64,000 nucleotides of DNA from positions 1 to 64,000 of the forward strand of contig CAZMZW010000006.1 of assembly GCA_964571135.1 (NCBI GenBank), in the 5' to 3' direction. Below, one piece after another: positions 53,552 through 61,747 of this stretch; position 1 is the stretch's first letter, and each line of letters opens with the position of its first letter. Made by a program: the position numbers and the translations under genes. A model generated the notes under the pieces. That model was given only the letters and a program-made list of their open reading frames with translations. It searched no databases and was not told where the DNA came from. This DNA comes from CAZMZW01 sp964571135 (GTDB lineage: Bacteria > Chloroflexota > Anaerolineae > Anaerolineales > Anaerolineaceae).

Positions 53552-54631
53552 TCAATTCAAACGGATGCGCGGATCGATGAAGACGTATGAAATATCCACG
53601 ATCAGGTTGATCAAAACATAGAAAGCGGCAATCACAACTGTAAATGCCTGAATGATCGGAAAATCCCGGGCTGAGATGGCATCAAATAGAATCCTTCCCA
53701 CGCCTGCCAGCCCAAATATGGATTCGGTTAGAACTGCGCCGGCAAATAAAGTGCCAATCTCCAGTCCGATAATGGTGGAAATGGGCAGCAACGCATTGCG
53801 GAATGCGTGTTTGAGGATCACCAACCGATCTCTCAATCCTTTAGCCTTGGCGGTGCGCACATAATCCTGTTTGAGCACCTCCAGCATACTGGAACGGGTC
53901 ATGCGGGCGATGATGGCCAGAGGAATGGTACTTAAAGCCAGCGCTGGCAGAATCAGGTGCTTAAGCGCATCGATCAAGACTTTCCAATTACCGGTAATAA
54001 TGGAATTAAAAATATAAAAATTAGAAAAAAAGTCCGCTGCTTGAAAAGCAGGTGTGCCCTTTTGAAGAATCCAGCCAAAGACAGTATAGAATGGGGTCGG
54101 GTCAAGCCCGGCGGTCAGGCGGCCGGATGGGGGCAGCCAAAATGGTGTCCCCTTTAAAAGTAAAGCAAAAACATACATCAAAATTAATCCCAGCCAATAG
54201 ACCGGCATGGAAACGCCGATATTGGCTCCAATCATGGTGGTCACATCCAGGGCTGAATTACGTTTTACGGCGGCGATAATTCCAGCCGGGACACCAATTA
54301 AAACCGCAATAAGCAAAGCCGTAAATCCCAACTCAATGGTCATGGGCAATCGTTCAATTAATATCTGTGATACCGGGCGGCTATAACGAATGGAAAGCCC
54401 AAAATCACCAGATAGGATTTTCTGCATATAAACACCCAACTGCACCGGCAGTGGTTTATCCAGGCCATTGGTCTTTCGGAAAATCTCGCAGACCTGCTCG
54501 GTGGCTTTTTCACCCAGCATCGCCCGGCACGCGTCGCCGGGGATCATGCGCGCCAACATAAAAGTGACAATTAATATCCCCAGAAGCACAGGGATGGCCA
54601 GGATCACACGGCGAAGAATATACTGAAACAT
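53552..54631 (-). CDS. dppB: Peptide ABC transporter permease (DppB/OppB)
   Basis: 359 residues. MFQYILRRVILAIPVLLGILIVTFMLARMIPGD at the start is diagnostic for DppB/OppB. The coupling loop reads YVRTAKAKGLRDRLVILKHAFRNALLP, and SIFGLAGVGRILFDAI follows. An enlarged extracytoplasmic loop (about 170-210) lies before the coupling domain. It forms the channel with DppC. It lies 113 bp downstream of the binding-protein gene. Confidence 0.94.
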   Translation of the reverse strand: MFQYILRRVILAIPVLLGILIVTFMLARMIPGDACRAMLGEKATEQVCEIFRKTNGLDKPLPVQLGVYMQKILSGDFGLSIRYSRPVSQILIERLPMTIELGFTALLIAVLIGVPAGIIAAVKRNSALDVTTMIGANIGVSMPVYWLGLILMYVFALLLKGTPFWLPPSGRLTAGLDPTPFYTVFGWILQKGTPAFQAADFFSNFYIFNSIITGNWKVLIDALKHLILPALALSTIPLAIIARMTRSSMLEVLKQDYVRTAKAKGLRDRLVILKHAFRNALLPISTIIGLEIGTLFAGAVLTESIFGLAGVGRILFDAISARDFPIIQAFTVVIAAFYVLINLIVDISYVFIDPRIRLN

Positions 54632-54744
54632 GACGGTTTCATTTCCTTGTCATCTTATTATATAGCGCGGGATGGAAGAACCCGAGAGTCCTGATCCACC
54701 CCGCGCGTCGAAACAAAATCTATCTACCTATTAATTGATGCTCT

Positions 54745-56484
54745 TTATTGCGGAGCATGCAACACATTACCCCACAGGATTGTGGTGTATTCGAAAGCGC
54801 CAGTATTGCCGATGTGTAACGGCATTGCATAATCCCAGGCAATCCACCAAGACATAACCACATCATCTGCAGTGAAGGCAGATCCATCGTGGAATTTCAC
54901 GTTTGGCCGTAACTTGCAGGTCCATTCGGTCAAAGCCGCATTGGGTGTGCAGGAAGTTGCCAGACCAGGCGTAACTTCCTGGGTGCCAGGTTTGAAGCCA
55001 TACAGTGATTCCAACACCTGTTCGCAGGCACGCAGGGACTCGCCATCGGTCTCATCGTTACAATACAATGAGATGGGTTCGGCATTCTGCATAAAGACAA
55101 ATTTATCGCGGCTGCCGGGAACCATGGGGGCAAAATATTCATTCCCCAACGGGCTGGCGTGTGCATTCTTGACATCTGCAAGGTAAGCCACACCGGAACC
55201 GGAATGAGCCACGGGAATCAGGGGAACCAGATCGCGGGCAGCATTATTGGCTTTCACATATAACGCTTCTGCTGCTTTTGGATCGGCAAGCTGAGCGGCT
55301 TGCGCGAGGGGTTCATATATTTCTTTGAAGGGCGTTCCAAATTGCTTCTGGGAGGCACCGAAATGGAAGTCCATCCAGTTGGTGATACTCGGGTAATCGC
55401 CGTTCCAACCCAACAAATGGATTCCTTCGATCGTTCCAGCGGCGGCCTTATCCAACATGGCACCGGATTCCAGGATCACAACCTGGGCATCAATGTTCAG
55501 GTTCGTTTTTAATTGGGCTTGAATCTCGGTCGCAATTAAATTTGGCTCCGGGATATACGCACGCACCGCTGCACGCAGGGTGATGGTAGTCTTGAAACCA
55601 TCCGGGAATCCAGCCTCTTTTAGAAGTGCTTTGGCTTTGGCAACGTCGAAGCTGTAGAATTTCTCACCCACGCAACCATTGGGGATCGTGCAGGGGGTCA
55701 GGAAATCTGCAACGGTTGAACCAGCGGGGAAGAAGGTCTTGACGATGCGGGCGCGGTCAACACCCAAGGCGATCGCCTGGCGGACACGAACATCATCAAA
55801 GGGTTTAAATTTATTATTGAAGCCAATATATAACGTGTTGTTAACCTCGCGTGCTTTAAATTGCAAGGTTTTATCCGCGATAATCTTGGGAATATCATCC
55901 GTACCGGGATTATCAATCCCATCCACAGTACCGGATTGCAGCTCAAGCAAACGGGCAGCTGACTCAGTGCCCCATTTCAAGATGAATTGGGCTGACTTGG
56001 CTTTATCACCCCAGTAACCATCATAGCGTTTGAGAACCACGCTGTCACCGCGGTTCCAGGTATCCATCATATAGGGACCGGTGCCAACAGGTTTCTCAAG
56101 AATTGAGCGGTTTGCCATGGCTTTTTCAAGATAGGCTTTGGGTTGAATAGAAAAAGCGGAGAAGGCTGCTTTCTGAAGGAAAGCTGGGTCAGGAACGCAC
56201 AGGGTGAATTTCACGGTCAGGTCATCCACTGCGGCGATTTCCTTTAATATTTGCCCATTAGCGCAATCACCAGTAATGACCTTTTTAAAACTGGCCGGGT
56301 CATATGCTGGACGCGGGGTGGGTGCTGCTGTAGGCGCCACGGTGGGTGCTGCTGGGGGTGCAGCAGTAGGTTGTACAACCACGGGCGCTTCAGTTGCGAC
56401 AGCTGCTTTTGGTGCACAGGCAGCCAGGATCATGCTGACTGACATGAGCACTACGATAAATACAGATATACGATTGTGTTTCAC
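54745..56484 (-). CDS. Family-5 peptide-binding lipoprotein with circularly permuted domain order
   Basis: 579 residues. GTG start with GGAGG five bases upstream, signal peptide and lipobox MILAAC (C23), then an Ala/Pro/Thr linker to about residue 60. The folded part begins in what is normally the middle of an SBP_bac_5 protein: IAAVDDLTVKFTLCVPDPAFL, EKPVGTGPYMMDTWNRGD, FDDVRVRQAIALGVDR, AKALLKEAGFPDGF, LLGWNGDYP, ARDLVPLIPVAHSGSGVAYL. Residues about 459-579 then carry what is normally N-terminal: DKFVFMQNAEPISL, QVLESLYGFKPGTQEVTPGL, LRPNVKFHDGSAFTADDVV. Every block is present, but rotated. It is the first gene of the dpp operon and is presumably the transport receptor. Confidence 0.88.
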   Translation of the reverse strand: MKHNRISVFIVVLMSVSMILAACAPKAAVATEAPVVVQPTAAPPAAPTVAPTAAPTPRPAYDPASFKKVITGDCANGQILKEIAAVDDLTVKFTLCVPDPAFLQKAAFSAFSIQPKAYLEKAMANRSILEKPVGTGPYMMDTWNRGDSVVLKRYDGYWGDKAKSAQFILKWGTESAARLLELQSGTVDGIDNPGTDDIPKIIADKTLQFKAREVNNTLYIGFNNKFKPFDDVRVRQAIALGVDRARIVKTFFPAGSTVADFLTPCTIPNGCVGEKFYSFDVAKAKALLKEAGFPDGFKTTITLRAAVRAYIPEPNLIATEIQAQLKTNLNIDAQVVILESGAMLDKAAAGTIEGIHLLGWNGDYPSITNWMDFHFGASQKQFGTPFKEIYEPLAQAAQLADPKAAEALYVKANNAARDLVPLIPVAHSGSGVAYLADVKNAHASPLGNEYFAPMVPGSRDKFVFMQNAEPISLYCNDETDGESLRACEQVLESLYGFKPGTQEVTPGLATSCTPNAALTEWTCKLRPNVKFHDGSAFTADDVVMSWWIAWDYAMPLHIGNTGAFEYTTILWGNVLHAPQ

Positions 56485-56578
56485 TTGCTCCTCCTTATAA
56501 ATTTGGTGATTTTCTAACTTCGATTAATTCCAGATTTTTTTATAGGTACCTCCTATGGCTACATGTAATTAATCAATC

Positions 56579-56606
56579 ATTATAAGGATAAATGTCACAA
56601 TGTCAA
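56579..56606 (-). promoter_or_regulatory. Consensus sigma-70 promoter of the dpp operon
   Basis: -35 TTGACA (56606-56601), 16-bp spacer, -10 TATAAT (56584-56579), both perfect. It predicts a leader of about 90 nt that includes the small inverted repeat ATAGG/CCTAT around GGAGGTA. The direct repeat TGACA..TGACA overlaps the -35 and might be an operator. Confidence 0.75.
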
Positions 56607-56631
56607 CTTTTTTTAAGGAAGTGTTAAGGAT

Positions 56632-56667
56632 AAAAAAACAGCCAAGGCAATCAAGGCTTCGGCTGTT
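56632..56667 (-). terminator. Terminator of the LysW-like gene
   Basis: On the minus strand AACAGCC (56667-56661) pairs with GGCTGTT (56643-56637), followed by TTTTTTA. It is placed 27 bp after the stop codon at 56694. Confidence 0.65.
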
Positions 56668-56693
56668 CTGTTAGCACCTACGGTTTAATTAAT

Positions 56694-56900
56694 CTAATAT
56701 TCTTCTTCATCATCATCCGAATCATCATCATCTTCTTCTTCATCCAAATCCAACATGGGCCAGTCCAACTCCAGCGGGTCCAGCCAGACCACTTCCAATT
56801 CCGAGTTGCAGTTGCTGCAAGTGACCGGTTGGCCGATGCGTGGCTGGGAGCCAACCGAAATTTCATTTCCGCATTGAGGGCATTCTGCTTTTTGAATCAT
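56694..56900 (-). CDS. LysW-like zinc-ribbon protein with acidic tail
   Basis: 68 residues. One zinc ribbon with C7, C10, C28, C31 (CPQCGN...CSNC), followed by SELEVVWLDPLELDW. This matches the fold and the 'ELEVV-LDPL' stretch of LysW, the carrier protein of lysine/arginine synthesis in Thermus and archaea. LysW ends in EDWGE, whose terminal Glu carries the substrate. Here the tail is instead about 18 Asp/Glu/Ser residues ending in Tyr. It is probably not a standard amino-group carrier; perhaps a general zinc-ribbon scaffold. No lysX/lysZ genes are nearby. The ATG has AGGAGTAAAAAG upstream. Confidence 0.8.
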   Translation of the reverse strand: MIQKAECPQCGNEISVGSQPRIGQPVTCSNCNSELEVVWLDPLELDWPMLDLDEEEDDDDSDDDEEEY

Positions 56901-57096
56901 CTTTTTACTCCTGTTAATCCCTGAAGATGTTTTTCTTCACTATTGTTTGGATGAAAAAATCAAAGCGATTTTAACCATTTTTCCAAAGAAATACAAGCCA
57001 TAAAACCATAATTTACAATTTTCAAATAGTAGTCACCACACCATTCGAGGGGGGAATATTACCTCATTTTTTTTCAATTGTGAAGATTGAAATCTC

Positions 57097-58050
57097 TCAA
57101 ATCGGCTTTCGCAAAGTCCAGATCGCCCGCGGGTCATCGAGACTGGGACCTGTTTTCATCTTCATTTCAATGTTCAAGGTGATAGGCAGGTCAGCACCAA
57201 TGATCGGCAGTGTTGCACTTATCTCCGCCCCACCAGCGAGGGAATTAAACTCCTGATCAGCCGTTCTGGCATAACCGTGCAGATGGGCAATCCCGGGACC
57301 TTCAATCCGAATCTCAGTACGGGTTGCACTAATGGTGAGCGAATCTTTTGCCGTACTCAAGATCAGGGTTTCAAATGGATAAGTTCGATACAAATCCTTA
57401 ACAAGGAAAGATGCCTTACAGCGGTGGTAGGGTATGAAAATATGAGTATCAGGCTGGTTGGTGGAAATATAAATCTCGAGATGCAGTTTCCATTCAAGGT
57501 CAAGTGGGCTGCCATCCTTAAGCAGACTGCAAATCAGGTCACCATTCAATATCTCCAGCTGGGGAACTTTTTGGAGCGGGCTGAGTAATTTGATCAACTG
57601 CGCCCGCCTGGCAGTGCGCGTGGCCGTGTTCTCCCGCCAGGGGATTTCGTATTCGATCCCGCCTTTGCGTTTGCCATAGATCGGATTCTTGATCACAAAA
57701 GGCACGCGATCCGTTTCAAATAATAAAGCCACCACTGTGCGATCACCAACAGGGATATTTAAGTCGGTCATTTCCGGCGCCAGCCCATCAAACTGAGCTT
57801 TTATTTTTTCATACCAGGAAGCCAGCTCCATATGCTGGGCGCCAACAACCCCCAGCTCCTGGTTCACACCGATCACCCACAAAACGGGCTCACCATGGGC
57901 GGCATTTGCCTGCCCCGCAATCAACCGGGCGGCTTTTATTGGATCGATCCATTCAGTTTTCAGTTCAACCCGAAAATCCTCATTGGGCTGATGTGCCTGC
58001 ACCTGCTCAATGATCCGTAAAACCCAATTTTCAATCTCGTTCTTATTCAT
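57097..58050 (-). CDS. Schlafen/AlbA_2-like domain protein
   Basis: 317 residues from ATG 58050. Residues about 15-140 resemble the AlbA_2 domain of bacterial Schlafen-like proteins: EDFRVELKTEWID, ARLIAGQANAAHGEPVLWVIGVNQ, MTDLNIPVGDRTVVALLFETDRVPFVIKNP. The rest (about 150-317) appears beta-rich with no motif I know (LEWKLHLEIYISTNQPDTHIF, ISATLPIIGADLPITLNIEM). No membrane segment. It may bind or cut nucleic acid, or regulate transcription; context gives no hint. Confidence 0.65.
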   Translation of the reverse strand: MNKNEIENWVLRIIEQVQAHQPNEDFRVELKTEWIDPIKAARLIAGQANAAHGEPVLWVIGVNQELGVVGAQHMELASWYEKIKAQFDGLAPEMTDLNIPVGDRTVVALLFETDRVPFVIKNPIYGKRKGGIEYEIPWRENTATRTARRAQLIKLLSPLQKVPQLEILNGDLICSLLKDGSPLDLEWKLHLEIYISTNQPDTHIFIPYHRCKASFLVKDLYRTYPFETLILSTAKDSLTISATRTEIRIEGPGIAHLHGYARTADQEFNSLAGGAEISATLPIIGADLPITLNIEMKMKTGPSLDDPRAIWTLRKPI

Positions 58051-58126
58051 AATCAATCATTAAACAACCGCCCCTAATCATAGAATGATTACCTAATTAA
58101 TTCAATATCCAAATATGATTGAACAC

Positions 58127-58969
58127 CTATTCCAAACAAGATAGCTTGATTTCACTCATTGTACCTGCCAACAGATGATTTAAAGCAAGTGCCAGACCTC
58201 CGTCATCACAGCCAGGCGCCAGGTAATCCGCTCTGCGAATCACTTCTGGAAGAGAATTCTTCATCGCAACACCAACACCGGCTGTTTCCAGCATACTGAT
58301 GTCATTTAATCCATCTCCAAGGGACATCACATTTTCAAGCGGGATATGCAGATAATCCGCCAAGTGAACCAAAGCGGATCCTTTTCCCGCTTTCTGATCC
58401 GATATTTCAATATTACGAGGCATGACAATGGCACGCAAATTCTCTTGCAGTCCTTCGAGCTCATCAGCTAATTGGGGTAATTTCTTCAAATTATTGAAAT
58501 AATCCATACGGATGATCTGATGGATGGGGATCTCCTGCCAGGAATGGATGCGCCTGAAATTCTGGGTTCCATACCCTTTCATCCACTCCCATGAATTGGC
58601 ATCCTCCCAAAATTCATCCGATGAAAGTATATAAATATTCCAGGCATCATGCAAGATAATGTCACACCCGGTTTTTTGGCCGAGTTGGTAGACCTTTTTA
58701 ATCTGCTTTTCGGACATTATTTCCTGGCGGATCACCAATTGGCTTTGTGGTTCAATGATGGCAGCTCCACCCGAGATGATATAGGGTTGCTTTAGTTTCA
58801 ACAGATCGACAAAAGGTTTTATGCCTGGATTCCCCCGACCGGAGCATAAAGTGAAAATCATCCCCTGACTTCGAATTGCCTGGATCGCTTCCAATGCACC
58901 CTGAGAAGGTCTACCCTCAGAATCTAAAAAAGTTCCGTCGATATCCGCCACTACCAATTGAATATTCAA
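58127..58969 (-). CDS. HAD-superfamily hydrolase, Cof type
   Basis: 280 residues. Motif I VVADIDGTFLDSEG, motif II FTLCSGRGNPG, Lys in SDQKAGKGSALVHLA, motif IV SLGDGLNDISMLETAG. The large C2 cap of the Cof group lies between. It is probably a cytosolic sugar-phosphate or FMN phosphatase; substrate unknown. It is a single gene with no operon partner. Confidence 0.92.
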   Translation of the reverse strand: MNIQLVVADIDGTFLDSEGRPSQGALEAIQAIRSQGMIFTLCSGRGNPGIKPFVDLLKLKQPYIISGGAAIIEPQSQLVIRQEIMSEKQIKKVYQLGQKTGCDIILHDAWNIYILSSDEFWEDANSWEWMKGYGTQNFRRIHSWQEIPIHQIIRMDYFNNLKKLPQLADELEGLQENLRAIVMPRNIEISDQKAGKGSALVHLADYLHIPLENVMSLGDGLNDISMLETAGVGVAMKNSLPEVIRRADYLAPGCDDGGLALALNHLLAGTMSEIKLSCLE

Positions 58970-59083
58970 AATATGGTTCCTTATTTCTATGAAAAATCGA
59001 GTTCAAGATTTTAACACCTATTTGATAGAATAGGTGTTATTCAGTTACCTGACCCTAAATCTTTACACAAGAGAATCATTCCA

Positions 59084-60085
59084 TTGCAGAATCAATCCAA
59101 CCTCAACAAACCACTATCTGAAATTCGGATTGCAAACTTGATCCCATTTTGTCGGGAAATTCAAAACTCCATGAGTAAGTTGATGGAGAGTATGGATACT
59201 TTTAATGGGACTTGTTTTTCAGAATCTGCCCAGTCCGTAATTGCCGAAATTGACCAAAAGCTTAATAAAAAACTTAGGAGCATCAATAATTCCCTAAAGC
59301 GAAAGCGGACCATCCCCGCTCGTTTGCCTTTACCCAGTTACCGTGCTTATATCTGGATCAGCTATTTAGCTGAAAAGGATCATCTTATGGCGCATTTGCA
59401 TGCATTGGCAGATTTTTACCACCTGGCGAATGAAATCCAAATGAAGAATCCAATACTGAGCCGGTATCGCAGGCATCAAATGAACCTGACAATTTTTTAT
59501 ATTCCCTATATTTATCGGACCCAGATCAAAGGTCATCAGATTGATCTGACCATTCATGAACCCATGATCGCTGCTCCCACAGAGATAAAGAGAGATCTCC
59601 TGCTAGCAGCACTGGATGGAAATAAAGCCTCCCTAAGGACGATAAAAAAATATTGCTCCAGCGTGCCTTACCACCGGATGGAAACCATCATACGCGGGGT
59701 TACCAGTGCGCCCAGCTCATCCCCGGCAGGGAAAAACGTGGACCTCGACCTTGTATTTGACCGGGTCAACCAGGAATATTTTCATGGAGTTCTTGAAAAA
59801 CCCCAGCTGACCTGGAGCCAGAAAAAAAGTTACCGCCGGTTGGGTACTTATGCAGCTCAGACCGATACGGTCACTATCAGCCGGACTTTTGATAATTGCA
59901 GCTGTCCGGATTATGCGATTGATTTCATCATGTATCATGAATTGCTTCATAAAAAAATGGGGATTAAAAGAGCCAATAGCGGCAAGCATAACCATACAAA
60001 AATATTTAAAGAATATGAAAAACGTTTCAGGTTTTACGCACAGGCAAATGAATTTATCAACCACCTTGCTATTTCAAAAAGATAA
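59084..60085 (+). CDS. SprT-like zinc metalloprotein
   Basis: 333 residues from a TTG at 59084; later ATGs such as 59171 are alternatives. Residues about 1-210 are helical with no known motif (RKRTIPARLPLPSYRAYIWI). The C-terminal part resembles the SprT/Spartan metalloprotease fold: LDLVFDRVNQEYFHGVLEKP, LGTYAAQTDTVTISRTFD, the zinc motif IMYHELLHKKMG (HExxH) and a third ligand candidate in SGKHNHTKIFKEYEKRF. It may be a DNA-associated or general cytosolic protease. The neighbouring genes show no related function. Confidence 0.75.
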   Translation: MQNQSNLNKPLSEIRIANLIPFCREIQNSMSKLMESMDTFNGTCFSESAQSVIAEIDQKLNKKLRSINNSLKRKRTIPARLPLPSYRAYIWISYLAEKDHLMAHLHALADFYHLANEIQMKNPILSRYRRHQMNLTIFYIPYIYRTQIKGHQIDLTIHEPMIAAPTEIKRDLLLAALDGNKASLRTIKKYCSSVPYHRMETIIRGVTSAPSSSPAGKNVDLDLVFDRVNQEYFHGVLEKPQLTWSQKKSYRRLGTYAAQTDTVTISRTFDNCSCPDYAIDFIMYHELLHKKMGIKRANSGKHNHTKIFKEYEKRFRFYAQANEFINHLAISKR

Positions 60086-60145
60086 AACACTCTCATCAAA
60101 ATAAACTAAAATTAGGTTTAATCAACTTTGATTTACAGGTAAATT

Positions 60146-61474
60146 ATGAAAACCAAATATTATTTATTGGGTGGTTTTTGGGTTGTGCTCTACACCTTTC
60201 TGGTCATCACTCCGTTGATCATCCTCATTCTTGGACCCAAATCCGCGGGACGCGCGCCACTCCAAAACCTTTCGGTGGGGCTGGCGTTTGTGGGGCTTGC
60301 CATCATGGCGGTGCAGCATGCTTTGACTGCCAGGATAAAACCACTCAATGAACCTTTTGGCAGCGACATGATTTATTACTTTCACCGCCAGATCGGTATA
60401 GCCGCATTCCTGATGATCTTTGCCCATCCCATCCTGCTCTTCTTTTTCTATTCCGGTTACATCAGTTATTTGAACGTTTTTACAGCGCCACTTAGAGGTA
60501 AATTTGGAGTATTAGCTCTCATTTTCTTAACCAGTTTGGTATGGCTGACTGAATACAAGAATAAATTAAAAATACCCTATTGGTTCTGGAAGATCTGGCA
60601 CGGTATTATCGCCTCCCTAACAGTAAGCCTGGCTATCCTGCATATCTATTTAAATGGTAATTATGTGAACCTCCCCTGGAAAGAGCAGTTATGGATCAGC
60701 TATCTGGTCATCTGGCTTCTCCTCCTGGTTTGGACCAGAATTATTTATCCGATAAAAGTGATGCGCCATCCTTTTCAAGTGGTTGCAGTCAAATCCGAAC
60801 GGGCAGATTGCACAACTTTGCGGATGAAACCGGAACAAGGCAAAAGATTTAATTTTCATCCGGGGCAATTCGCCTGGATCACTGCCTGGAAGACCCCCTT
60901 TTCTGATAGCGAACATCCCTTCTCTCTGGCATCCAGCGCGGAAAATACCGATCAGATTGAAATGACCATCAAGGCACTGGGGAAATTCACTTCAACCGTA
61001 AAAGATATTCAGATTGGGCAGAAAGTATATGTGGATGGCGCCTATGGCTCTTTCTCCTGCGACCGCTACCCAGAAGCAAAAGCACTGATCCTGGTCGCTG
61101 GTGGGATCGGCATTACCCCAATGATGAGCACTCTGCGCACCCTGGCCGATCGCAATGATAAACGCCCATTGATTTTATTTTATGCTAACAGGGACTGGGA
61201 AACAGTCACTTTCCGTGAGGAATTTGATCCACTAAAAACACGTTTAAATTTAAAAGTTGTACATGTTCTGGAAAAACCTCCCGTAGATTGGAACGGTGAA
61301 AATGGGTATCTCTCATCAGAGATCCTAAAGAAGCATATTGACCAGACCTGGAAAGAGCTTGATCCCCAGGTATTCATCTGCGGTCCAAAACCGATGATGA
61401 ATGCGGTTGAAAAACAAATGCTGGAAATCGGATTTCCGCAAATCAAAGTCCATACAGAGCGATTCGCGCTCTAA
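60146..61474 (+). CDS. Ferric-reductase-like heme membrane flavoprotein
   Basis: 442 residues. About six helices form a ferric-reductase-like domain with histidines in YYFHRQIGIAAF, IFAHPILLFF, WKIWHGIIASL and LAILHIYLNG that can bind two hemes. The FAD-binding domain has FHPGQFAWI and EHPFSLASS; the NAD(P) domain has LILVAGGIGITPMMSTL, ILFYANRDW and VFICGPKPMM. It moves electrons from cytosolic NAD(P)H across the membrane to iron, oxygen or another acceptor. It is followed after 18 bp by a 30-codon membrane peptide that may be a partner. Confidence 0.88.
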   Translation: MKTKYYLLGGFWVVLYTFLVITPLIILILGPKSAGRAPLQNLSVGLAFVGLAIMAVQHALTARIKPLNEPFGSDMIYYFHRQIGIAAFLMIFAHPILLFFFYSGYISYLNVFTAPLRGKFGVLALIFLTSLVWLTEYKNKLKIPYWFWKIWHGIIASLTVSLAILHIYLNGNYVNLPWKEQLWISYLVIWLLLLVWTRIIYPIKVMRHPFQVVAVKSERADCTTLRMKPEQGKRFNFHPGQFAWITAWKTPFSDSEHPFSLASSAENTDQIEMTIKALGKFTSTVKDIQIGQKVYVDGAYGSFSCDRYPEAKALILVAGGIGITPMMSTLRTLADRNDKRPLILFYANRDWETVTFREEFDPLKTRLNLKVVHVLEKPPVDWNGENGYLSSEILKKHIDQTWKELDPQVFICGPKPMMNAVEKQMLEIGFPQIKVHTERFAL

Positions 61475-61492
61475 GCAAGAAAGGAGAAGATT

Positions 61493-61585
61493 ATGCGCCA
61501 AAGATATTCAAAAATACTAGTGTACTCAATCTCAGTCCTGGCCATCGCCCTCGCCTTGGTATTTGCTTTTACCCGATCGGGGTAG
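61493..61585 (+). CDS. 30-residue single-helix membrane peptide
   Basis: ATG with AAGAAAGGAGAAG six bases upstream. The product is MRQRYSKILVYSISVLAI followed by ALALVFAFTRSG: a basic N-terminus and one hydrophobic helix of about 19 residues. It lies 18 bp after the ferric-reductase-like gene on the same strand, like small subunits of membrane oxidoreductases. The ribosome binding site and composition make it credible despite its size. Confidence 0.65.
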   Translation: MRQRYSKILVYSISVLAIALALVFAFTRSG

Positions 61586-61747
61586 CCACGAATCAGACCA
61601 TAGGCTATGAGCGCTGAACTCTCCACAAAAATCTAAAGAATTCGATGATTTAATTATTCCTTCTGATTTTCTTTGAGCAGAACTTGCCCAGGACTCTTCT
61701 ATAAATGCGTGTGTAGATCGAACCCTTTTCCGGATAAAGAGATTATT

